A program made the position numbers and the translations under genes. Positions 17,395 to 24,075 of a DNA stretch of 28,367 nt are shown piece after piece. Numbering within the stretch: the first letter of the stretch is position 1; each line of letters starts with the position of its first letter. This DNA comes from JARRRL01 sp037380725 (lineage in GTDB: Bacteria; Pseudomonadota; Gammaproteobacteria; Pseudomonadales; JANQJO01), in the NCBI GenBank assembly GCA_037380725.1, contig JARRRL010000017.1, forward strand, positions 1 through 28,367, read 5' to 3'. The notes under the pieces were generated by a model, which had not been told where the DNA came from, ran no database searches, and saw nothing but the letters and a program-made list of their open reading frames with translations.

Positions 17395-17868
17395 ATGTTT
17401 GGCATAACAGTCGATGGGATAACAGTCGATCACGTTTTATGGGTTGCGGTATGCGCTGTGGTGACGGGTGCCTTGATCATTGCCGTGATACTGGGGTTTG
17501 TATTGGTGAAGTCTTTGCAGCGACACCGTGAGTCTGTGACCAGTGCACAAAAAGAATTAGCGCAACGTGTCGAACGGTATAACCATCAACAAACGCGTTT
17601 GCAAGATATTGTTGTGACGTTAAATCATGAGATGAAACGGATGAAAAACCTGGTACAGGAACAGCAGTTGGTGCACGAGCAACAGTTAGCGCAGCGGACT
17701 GTTTATGGCGATGGGGTAAAAGATTACGAACGTTTGGCGGGCTTATTTTCGTGTGGTCAGGTTGATGTGTCGATGGCGCAAGCCATGGGGTTGTCGCGGG
17801 CCGAGGCGGAATTGGTGGCACACATGGCGAAGGCAAACGCTGCTTTTCGAAAACCTGAGCGCGCCTGA
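17395..17868 (+). CDS. DUF2802 membrane-anchored coiled-coil protein
   Basis: The 157-residue protein has one N-terminal membrane helix (about 15-40, VAVCAVVTGALIIAVILGFVLV). A charged coiled-coil segment (about 45-105, rich in Q, E and R) and a conserved C-terminal block (DYERLAGLFSCGQVDVSMAQAMGLSRAEAELV) follow. This is the DUF2802 protein that closes the chemotaxis cluster in Pseudomonas, where its role is unknown. The C-terminal block resembles a small helix-turn-helix-like fold, but I would not claim DNA binding. GGAGG lies eight bases before the ATG. The first residues come from a 15-bp repeat (ITVDG-ITVDH). Confidence 0.88.
   Translation: MFGITVDGITVDHVLWVAVCAVVTGALIIAVILGFVLVKSLQRHRESVTSAQKELAQRVERYNHQQTRLQDIVVTLNHEMKRMKNLVQEQQLVHEQQLAQRTVYGDGVKDYERLAGLFSCGQVDVSMAQAMGLSRAEAELVAHMAKANAAFRKPERA
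17401..17430 (+). repeat. 15-bp tandem duplication at the DUF2802 gene start
   Basis: 17401-17415 and 17416-17430 share ATAACAGTCGAT and encode ITVDG and ITVDH just after the start codon. Confidence 0.8.
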
Positions 17869-17869
17869 T

Positions 17870-17893
17870 ATCACTTAATATCACTTAATATTA
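17870..17893 (+). repeat. 10-bp tandem repeat after the DUF2802 stop
   Basis: TATCACTTAA occurs twice in a row and is followed by a partial third unit. It lies directly after the stop codon at 17866-17868. Confidence 0.75.
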
Positions 17894-17981
17894 GAAATAA
17901 AAACGGCGTGTTTTGCACAAAGTGTTCTAACCGGCATGATCAATGAATTCCTATACTGAATAGTAGGCTTTGTGTATTCGG

Positions 17982-17987
17982 TATAAT
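17982..17987 (+). promoter_or_regulatory. TATAAT -10 box close to the rhodanese gene
   Basis: The hexamer is a perfect -10 box, but it ends only eight bases before the first ATG of the rhodanese gene, and no good -35 box lies 16-18 bases upstream. If used, transcription would begin about two bases before the ATG, giving an almost leaderless message. Confidence 0.35.
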
Positions 17988-17995
17988 AGGTGTTT

Positions 17996-18460
17996 ATGAT
18001 GCGTGTCGGTTTCTGGGTTGTTTTTTCTACGTTGAGTGTGTTCGTTGTGAGCGTCTTCACGTCCGGCGTATCATGGGCTGAATCGCCAGAAAGTATTGTG
18101 GGCGCGACGACCGTTGATGTGTCGGATGCGCGTCAATTATTTGATAAAGGCGCGGTTTTTATTGATGTGCGCGATGCGCTTTCTTATAACTTGGGTCACA
18201 TTCCGGGCGCGGTGCATTTGGATTTTAACGACGATGTATTCGCGGTGCTGTATGTATCCGAATCCTTAGATCGTCGTACGCCGGTTGTGTTTTATTGTGA
18301 CAGCGCTTTGGCGTCAGCGGGCGCCATGGCCAGTTTTTTTGCGGCCAATTGGGGATATGAAAATGTGTTTTTCTTCCGCGACGGGTATTACGCGTGGATG
18401 GCTTCGGATTTTCCCATACACTATCAAATGGCGCAATCGTCTACGCGCGTCACCAATTAG
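17996..18460 (+). CDS. Exported rhodanese-like domain protein
   Basis: The product has 154 residues. A signal peptide fills about residues 1-28 (hydrophobic core and a VSWA-ES cleavage site), so the protein is probably periplasmic. A single rhodanese domain follows: FIDVRDALSYNLGHIPGAVHL, then the active-site loop with Cys101 (VVFYCDSALAS) and a conserved RDGYYAW. Rhodaneses carry sulfur as a cysteine persulfide. The loop is not the canonical CxxGxR, so the substrate is open. The start could be either ATG at 17996 or 17999; the only ribosome-site-like bases are AGG at 17988-17990. It stands alone after the chemotaxis cluster and faces the yfaZ-like gene. Confidence 0.88.
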   Translation: MMRVGFWVVFSTLSVFVVSVFTSGVSWAESPESIVGATTVDVSDARQLFDKGAVFIDVRDALSYNLGHIPGAVHLDFNDDVFAVLYVSESLDRRTPVVFYCDSALASAGAMASFFAANWGYENVFFFRDGYYAWMASDFPIHYQMAQSSTRVTN

Positions 18461-18550
18461 AGGAATGGGCTGTGGGATTGCAGCATCCGAACGAATAAGT
18501 GTATAAGCTGCTGCAAAAACGCAGCTAAAGCCTGCCCACCCCATGTTTCT

Positions 18551-18586
18551 CCGCCATAGCGGGCCAAGTATGGCCCGCTATGGCGG
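18551..18586. terminator. Perfect 16-bp stem hairpin between convergent genes
   Basis: CCGCCATAGCGGGCCA, a 4-base AGTA loop and the exact reverse complement form a 16-bp GC-rich stem. It lies between the 3' ends of the rhodanese gene (stop at 18460) and the yfaZ-like gene (stop at 18620), where it could end transcription from both sides. Neither side has a T tract, so a factor-independent terminator is not proven; it could also be a dispersed palindromic element. A second hairpin, AGCTGC with GCAGCT (18506-18526), precedes it. Confidence 0.55.
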
Positions 18587-18619
18587 TGTGCGGTGAATGA
18601 AAACGCAAGTGCAGGCGCT

Positions 18620-19189
18620 TTAGAATCGCAATATCGCCCCGGCGTAGGTGCCGTCATCCAGATCGCGGTCGCGAATGAACTCAAATCCCGCGTGGATGCG
18701 GCGATAGCCCACATAAAGTGAGGCGTTGCTCATGAGGTCGAAAACCAGGCGGGCTTGTGCATCGTAGTATTTGTCAAGACCATTGAAAGCTAAAACGGAA
18801 GGCGCGTAATACCCTGAGATTTGTAGTTTCATCTTGATGCCAGGTATCAATGGGAATGAGAGCATCCCCCCAACGGGCAGTGCGGTGCCGTCTGGTCCGT
18901 CTGCATCCAAATACGCGATTTGTCCACCCAGGCCCAGCCAATAATATTGTGAAGCGGATTGATTGATTTCGCTCAGCAAAAAGCCCGCGTAAAAACGCTG
19001 TCCTAATTCATCGTGATGATATGCGCCCAGCTGTGTCCAAACGCCGTTGTTTCGGGCTTCGCCCAGGAAGTCCAGTGATACTGAATGATCACTCAAACCA
19101 AAATTCACAAACTGCGCGTTTACGGGGTGTGAAGAAATGAGCAATAATAGTCCAATAAAGGCTATGATGCGGGTGGATACCGGGGTCAT
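18620..19189 (-). CDS. YfaZ-family outer-membrane protein
   Basis: The 189-residue product has a signal peptide (about 1-25, cleavage after PVNA). Alternating hydrophobic/aromatic strands of an outer-membrane beta-barrel follow, ending in ILRF with a C-terminal aromatic residue as barrel assembly requires. The late part (YYAPSVLAFNGLDKYYDAQA, ASLYVGYRRI, DLDDGTYAGAILRF) matches the YfaZ family, whose function is not established. The ATG at 19189 has AGGAG seven bases upstream; an extended frame to 19282 lacks a ribosome site and would bury the signal peptide. It is convergent with the rhodanese gene. Confidence 0.82.
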   Translation of the reverse strand: MTPVSTRIIAFIGLLLLISSHPVNAQFVNFGLSDHSVSLDFLGEARNNGVWTQLGAYHHDELGQRFYAGFLLSEINQSASQYYWLGLGGQIAYLDADGPDGTALPVGGMLSFPLIPGIKMKLQISGYYAPSVLAFNGLDKYYDAQARLVFDLMSNASLYVGYRRIHAGFEFIRDRDLDDGTYAGAILRF

Positions 19190-19347
19190 GGATGGGTCTC
19201 CTGCATGTACATATGGCGTATCTTCCGAATGATGGAAGCGCGAGTTTAGCGCTACTGATTCTATTGTTCCATGACTTGACATTATTTTGCATGGTTTGCG
19301 GTGTCATAGGATACCATAGACTGCTGAAGCGCCAATCCGTTCTGCGT

Positions 19348-20259
19348 TCAATCAAACTGTTGCTGTTCCGCAGCGCTTGCGTGTGATGGGGCGTCATTTT
19401 TCGCAAACGATTCACGATGACGTGAGGAGAAACGTTTACCGTCCTGGTGTTTGATTCATCGTCGTTGAGGAGTCTTTCGATGATTTTTTTCAGTTCATTG
19501 TCTTCCAATGTTTTCATAAAAGCGGGTAAGTCTACTTCGTCGTCATCATCATCCAGACTCATATCCTCTAGAATCGCTTGTCGAAGAATGGCGTCGAGTT
19601 GATGTGAAAACGACTGGTTTTCTTGGGCGGCTGATAAAGGTTTGCTTGGTGAATACCAGTCTAAGGTGACTTTGTCATCGAACAGAATTTCTTGAAAGCC
19701 AAATTTGGGTTTCAGCAAGCGTGCCTTTGCCAGCAACAGACGCTCATGACGTTCTGGGATTCGCTTTCGTTTTCGCTTTTTTCGTTTTGGTTTTTACTTC
19801 ACTGGAGTGTTGTAATGCTTGGTCTAATAAACGTGAGACGCCGTGCTTTAAAAAAGCGCGTTTCATTTTAGCGGTGAGTGTATCGCTCAATTTTTCGATT
19901 AAGACGCAGATTTTTTGCGTCATCCGGGATTAATAACAGTTTTTGGCAGGTGTGAAGGGCCAACATTTTTTTACTTTCACCCGTGAGCGGCCAATAGAGC
20001 TGTTTGATTAAAGCGTTCAGGCTGCGGGTGTGGTTCAGCGCAAAGAAGGTTACAAAAAATGCGCTTGAACCAATGTGGTACGTGTATACCCTGCCTCTAT
20101 CGTAAAAATTATGTAGGTTATCGGGAGGATATTGTTTCCTGGGGTTTGTAAGTATTTGTATTTAGAATGTTTATTCTCAAAAATGAGAGATGCTTGAATA
20201 TTTCCATAACCCTTCTCTGCAAACCTTTCCCTTAGGTCGATATTAATGACAAAATGTTC
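19348..20259 (-). pseudogene. Decayed gene of unknown function, four homopolymer frameshifts
   Basis: No single frame spans this stretch, but protein-like segments follow each other in consistent order on the minus strand. They are FVINIDLRERF...TLVQAHF, then FVTFFALNHTRSLNALIKQLY...LLLIPDDAK, then VLIEKLSDTLTAKMKRAFLKHG...VKTKTKK, then RIPERHERLLLAKARLLKPK...VIVNRLRK, then NDAPSHASAAEQQQFD and a TGA at 19348-19350. Each switch coincides with an A/T run: 20054-20059, 19911-19916, 19777-19782 and 19397-19401. A one-base change in each run would join the frames into about 300 residues. The 5' side begins after an in-frame TAG at 20260-20262 without a start codon, so the remnant is also truncated. 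I do not recognise the family; it has an acidic stretch of Asp residues and is otherwise hydrophilic. The last switch is the least certain. Confidence 0.55.
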
Positions 20260-20265
20260 CTAAAG

Positions 20266-20281
20266 TGGTGTTTGGCTTGCT
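20266..20281 (+). promoter_or_regulatory. Candidate sigma-54 promoter of the rod-like/metalloprotease pair
   Basis: TGG at 20266-20268 and TTGCT at 20277-20281 match the -24 and -12 boxes of RpoN promoters with exact spacing; only CAC of the -24 box is changed. Transcription would begin near 20293, about 95 bases before the rod-like gene. Flagellar genes in Pseudomonas-like bacteria are widely RpoN/FleQ dependent, which fits the product downstream. Confidence 0.5.
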
Positions 20282-20388
20282 AATCAGAGGCTATGCTTAC
20301 AGAAGGGGTTATGCGAACAGAATAGAGATGTGTACAGGCTAAAAGATTAGGTAATTTTGCTGAATGTACTGTCGAGGAGAGTGTCATT

Positions 20389-20619
20389 GTGTCGATCGGC
20401 GGGGTTGGATATACGGGAATTCAGCAGGGTATGGCGAGATTGAATTATCACGCGAATCGTATTGCGCATTACGGTACTCAAGCGGGTTCACAGGATGTGA
20501 GCGGCGTGGCTGAAGATATGGTGGGCCTGAAGCAAAGTGAGTTTCAGGTCAAAGCGTCAGCAGAGGTGCTGCGTACAGAATTTAGAACAATCGGCTCACT
20601 CTTGGATGTTCGTGCTTAG
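20389..20619 (+). CDS. Small flagellar rod/hook-like protein
   Basis: The 76-residue protein has the shape of the two terminal helices of flagellar axial proteins without the middle. The N-terminal part (GIQQGMARLNYHANRIAHYG) resembles the start motif of rod and hook proteins. The C-terminal part (VAEDMVGLKQSEFQVKASAEVL...GSLLDVRA) resembles their closing helix (typically DMVEM...ANAKVI...MLGTLLDI). Such small proteins occur in Pseudomonas and relatives and are poorly characterised. It starts at GTG 20389, nine bases after GAGGAG. No ATG is available in frame before the motif. It is followed after 60 bases by the SprA-related gene and sits behind a sigma-54 candidate, so I infer a flagellar role. 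It could act as a rod-associated plug or an export signal carrier. Confidence 0.78.
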   Translation: MSIGGVGYTGIQQGMARLNYHANRIAHYGTQAGSQDVSGVAEDMVGLKQSEFQVKASAEVLRTEFRTIGSLLDVRA

Positions 20620-20679
20620 GTTGTTTGAGTTAGTGGGTGTGGAAGTGTGCTTAAAACGCCGTCGTGTTGAGAGAGTGTC

Positions 20680-21792
20680 ATGGTAGCCTTAGCGTTGACA
20701 TCGTCGACAAGTTGTTGCTCAGAGCGCTCAGCCGTGTTATCGCCACGGGGGTCGGCGGCCTCGCTTGCCTCAACCGTTTCTGAAGAAAAAAGGCGTGCTC
20801 TGGAGGAGGGGGCGGTGCAACCGGCTGTGGTGGTTCGCTTGGATCATGGGGTTAAGCTGGCTGCAGGTCCCCTGGCAGCAAGTACAAAAGGACAAGATGT
20901 TCGAGAAGAGCCCCAACGACAGTCGCCTGGAGCGGTGAGAGCTGGTCGTATAGCTCGTATAGATGATCGCATCGATACGGCAGTCATAGAAGTGCCCGAT
21001 GTTGGCAAGAAGGCGCCAGGTCCTGCTGTTCGTGATGCGGGGAGAGAACGGGAAGCACATGTTGCTGCTGAAGCGCGGCAACAAGTAGTGAGTGAAGCCG
21101 AACTCAAGCAAATACGAGAACTCAAAGCGAGGGATTTGGAAGTTCAACGGCATGAGCAAGCGCATGCGAGCGCGGGTGGTGCGTACGCCGGAAGCCCCTC
21201 GTATGAGTACGTCACCGGTCCGGATGGGGTGCGTTATGCGGTTTCCGGCGAAGTTTCCATCGATGCATCGGCGGTGCCTAATGATCCTGAGGCGACATTG
21301 GAAAAAGCCACTGCGGTTCGGCAAGCCGCGTTGGCTCCTGCTGAACCGTCAGCGCAGGATCGACGTGTGGCCGCAGAAGCGAGTCATTTGGCCGCTCAGG
21401 CTCGTGTGGAGTTGTTGCAATTGCGGGCGAATGAAAATGATAATCGTGAAAATGATGGCAATCGGAAGGACGCCAACATTGAACGAACGGACCCTCTGCG
21501 TTCGAGTGATTCAGCGCGACGTGCTGAGGACGGGCATGATGATAAAGAGATCGAGGACGCGGAAGCCGACGAGGAAGACGATGTACTGACGCTGTTTGGG
21601 GAGAGCAGCAACGATCATAAAGACAATGAAACGGATGTGCCGCCTGTACGTGTTGAGCAACGTGTATCGGCTTTGGATCGTTTTCAACAGATCTATGGGT
21701 ATGTATCGGCATTGACGGATCAATTGACCGAGCGATCGATCAGGACCAGTGATGCGCAGCAGATCCAACACTTTTTTAATGAATTTGCGTAA
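20680..21792 (+). CDS. SprA-related putative metalloprotease (CJM1_0395-type)
   Basis: The 370-residue protein has a conserved core at about 145-225. It contains LKARDLEVQRHEQAHASAGGAYAG with an HExxH zinc motif (HEQAH, 158-162), then SYEYVTGPDGVRYAVSGEVSID and PNDPEATLEKA...ALAPAEPSAQDRRVAA. This core defines the SprA-related family, annotated as putative metalloprotease; no activity is established that I know of. Both flanks are low complexity, the N-terminal part rich in Ala, Arg and Val, and 260-310 strongly charged (D, E, R, N). There is no clear signal peptide, though the first residues are hydrophobic-small. The ATG has only a weak GAGAG site. It forms a two-gene unit with the rod-like protein, which suggests a job in flagellar assembly. 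Confidence 0.82.
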   Translation: MVALALTSSTSCCSERSAVLSPRGSAASLASTVSEEKRRALEEGAVQPAVVVRLDHGVKLAAGPLAASTKGQDVREEPQRQSPGAVRAGRIARIDDRIDTAVIEVPDVGKKAPGPAVRDAGREREAHVAAEARQQVVSEAELKQIRELKARDLEVQRHEQAHASAGGAYAGSPSYEYVTGPDGVRYAVSGEVSIDASAVPNDPEATLEKATAVRQAALAPAEPSAQDRRVAAEASHLAAQARVELLQLRANENDNRENDGNRKDANIERTDPLRSSDSARRAEDGHDDKEIEDAEADEEDDVLTLFGESSNDHKDNETDVPPVRVEQRVSALDRFQQIYGYVSALTDQLTERSIRTSDAQQIQHFFNEFA

Positions 21793-21892
21793 TCCGTTTT
21801 AGTTCTTGTTTTTTTCTTGCTCTGAGTTTCCGCTCTCCTGAGCGCCATTGCCTCCTTTAATTGCCTAATCTCTTTAAATCTCTTTTTCTTCC

Positions 21893-21924
21893 GTAATGGC
21901 GTAATAGTGTAATGCTGTAATGGC
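21893..21924 (+). repeat. 8-bp tandem repeat, four units
   Basis: GTAATGGC, GTAATAGT, GTAATGCT and GTAATGGC follow each other without spacers in the intergenic region before the acyl-CoA dehydrogenase gene. A doubled ATCTCTTT lies just upstream. Confidence 0.8.
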
Positions 21925-22046
21925 GCATTGTTTTCGTGTATCTCGTTGCCCACCGGCTGATGATCAATTTGTTGTTGTGGTTGGTTTCAGGGTGTCTCCA
22001 GGTATACTGAGTCAAGTCATTCAGTCAAAAATAAGGAGGTTGTGAT

Positions 22047-23837
22047 ATGGCTATGTACAAGGCACCCGTTGAGGACATGATGTTTCTGCTTAATGAAGTC
22101 TTTCAAGCGGATCAAATTTGGCAATCCATGCCGGGTACCTCAGAGGTATCCAGTGATTTAGCGAAAGCGATTCTGACAGAAGGTGCTAAGATCTGTGAAA
22201 CCTTACTCTACCCCTTGAATCGAAGTGGCGATGAAGAGGCGTGTCAATTTGATGGCGAAAATGTCACAACCCCACCGGGATTTAAGGCCGCTTATGCGCA
22301 ATTTGCACAGGGTGGTTGGGTAGGTCTTGGTGGTGAGCCGGATTACAGTGGTCAAGGCATGCCGAAGATGTTGACCGTATTGTTTGAGGAAATGATGTTC
22401 GCGGCCAACGCGTCTTTTGCGCTGTATCCAGGTTTGACTGCCGGGGCGGCTTTGGCCTTGGTTTTGCACGGCACGGACGCCATGAAAAAAACCTATTTGC
22501 ATAAAATGTATGACGGGACGTGGTCGGGGACAATGTGTTTGACCGAACCGCACTGTGGGTCGGATCTGGGTATTCTGCGCACCAAAGCAACTCCGAATTC
22601 GGATGGGTCGTATGCGCTGAAGGGGACCAAAATTTTTATTACGGGAGGGGATCACGATTTAACAGAAAATATAGTGCATTTCGTGTTGGCGAAATTACCC
22701 GATGCGCCCAAGGGCTCAAAAGGCATATCGTTATTTTTGGTTCCAAAGATCCTGGTGAATGAGGATGGTTCATTGGGTGAGGCCAATGATGTACGGTGTG
22801 GTTCGATTGAACACAAAATGGGTATTCAAGGTTCGGCAACCTGTGTGTTGAATTTTGATGAGGCAAAAGGTTGGTTGGTCGGTGAGGTGAACAAAGGACT
22901 GGCGGCCATGTTTGTGATGATGAATTACGAGCGTTTATCAATCAGTTTGCAAGGGCAAGGTGCTATGGAGATGGCCTATCAGCACGCCGTTCTGTATGCC
23001 AAAGAACGCTTACAAGGTCGTTCACCGCTGGGGGTTCAATCTCCCGATCAGGAGGCGGATGCGTTGTTGGTGCATCCCGATGTGCGTCGGATGTTGTTGA
23101 CGATTAAAGCGTATAACGAAGGGTGTCGAGCGTTTGCCATGTACGCGGGCTTGCAGTTGGATCGGGCTAAATACCATCCGGAACCCGCTGTGCGTGAGCG
23201 AGCGGAACAGCTCGTGGCACTGGTAACGCCCATTGCGAAAGCCTATCTGACGGATCGAGGATTTGAGTGTGCGGTGCTGGCGCAGCAGGTTTTTGGGGGG
23301 CATGGGTATATTCGGGAGTGGGGTGTTGAGCAATTAGTGCGGGATTCCCGAATTGCGCAGATTTATGAAGGCACCAATGGCATTCAAGCGATGGATTTGT
23401 TGGGACGCAAGATCTTTGGCTCAAATGGACAGATATTGGCACCCTTGATGGCAGATATTGCAGAAACCGTGGATGCGGCAAGACAGCATGCTTTGTTGAT
23501 GGCGATGGCTGACGCGGTGGCGGATACCGCGTCGGCATTGCAAAACGTGACGTCTGATGTTTTGCATCGTGCGCAAAACAATCCAGCCGAAATTGGTGCG
23601 GCGGCAGTGGAATATTTGGAACTGGCGGGTTTGGCGGTGCTGGCCATGATGTGGCTTAAAATGGCTACGGTTGCCGCCGATCGATTGGCGCAGGGCACGA
23701 ATGAATTGGCGACCGCTAAATTGGCGGTTGCTTGTTTTTTCAGTGAACGCCTCTTACCCAGAGCGATGAGTTTGGCAAAAAATATTTCGGCTGGCTCAGC
23801 AACACTGATGGCACCCGATGTCGTTTTGTTTCGATAA
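22047..23837 (+). CDS. Acyl-CoA dehydrogenase, long DmdC-like type
   Basis: This FAD enzyme introduces a trans-2 double bond into an acyl-CoA. The 596-residue length and layout fit the subgroup with an extra N-terminal segment (YKAPVEDMMFLLNEVF) and a C-terminal four-helix extension, to which 3-methylmercaptopropionyl-CoA dehydrogenase (DmdC) belongs. Visible landmarks are MCLTEPHCGSDLG (flavin contact), FITGGDHDLTENIVH, QVFGGHGYIREWGVEQLVRDSRIAQIYEGTNGIQAMDLLGRK and the catalytic base Glu441. The substrate cannot be assigned: medium or long-chain fatty acyl-CoA or a sulfur compound are possible. A near-perfect ribosome site (AAGGAGGT) lies six bases before the ATG, suggesting strong translation. 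A possible promoter is TTGGTT (21981-21986) with TATACT (22003-22008), spacer 16. No other beta-oxidation gene adjoins. Confidence 0.93.
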   Translation: MAMYKAPVEDMMFLLNEVFQADQIWQSMPGTSEVSSDLAKAILTEGAKICETLLYPLNRSGDEEACQFDGENVTTPPGFKAAYAQFAQGGWVGLGGEPDYSGQGMPKMLTVLFEEMMFAANASFALYPGLTAGAALALVLHGTDAMKKTYLHKMYDGTWSGTMCLTEPHCGSDLGILRTKATPNSDGSYALKGTKIFITGGDHDLTENIVHFVLAKLPDAPKGSKGISLFLVPKILVNEDGSLGEANDVRCGSIEHKMGIQGSATCVLNFDEAKGWLVGEVNKGLAAMFVMMNYERLSISLQGQGAMEMAYQHAVLYAKERLQGRSPLGVQSPDQEADALLVHPDVRRMLLTIKAYNEGCRAFAMYAGLQLDRAKYHPEPAVRERAEQLVALVTPIAKAYLTDRGFECAVLAQQVFGGHGYIREWGVEQLVRDSRIAQIYEGTNGIQAMDLLGRKIFGSNGQILAPLMADIAETVDAARQHALLMAMADAVADTASALQNVTSDVLHRAQNNPAEIGAAAVEYLELAGLAVLAMMWLKMATVAADRLAQGTNELATAKLAVACFFSERLLPRAMSLAKNISAGSATLMAPDVVLFR

Positions 23838-24075
23838 GGCGTGATAAATGAGACGGTGCGCGTGCCGTTTGTGCTCAGCCCAATCGTTGAATCTGGCACG
23901 GTGATTTCGTTATACAGGATGCGCTAGACTGAGGGTAGAGAGTGTATCTTTTGACATGGTTTGACAGCATCAAGGTATTGTAAGGTGACTGTCAGAGGCA
24001 CGGGGAACGACTTATTTGTTGCTGGTGTCTACGTGGAAGAGAGTGGCACTCCTATTCGATTTGGGAGCCCGAACA

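Noticed and set aside
19089..19347. Continuation of the decayed minus-strand gene into the yfaZ-like gene
   Set aside because: The frame runs on to 19089, but the translation loses protein character after about 19380 and would overlap the signal peptide region of the yfaZ-like gene. A one-base shift at 19397-19401 gives a sensible end at 19348.
23951..23981. Promoter of the patatin gene with two TTGACA boxes
   Set aside because: Two perfect -35 hexamers are present (23951 and 23961), but the only -10-like hexamer, TATTGT at 23976, is 19 or 9 bases away, so spacing is poor.
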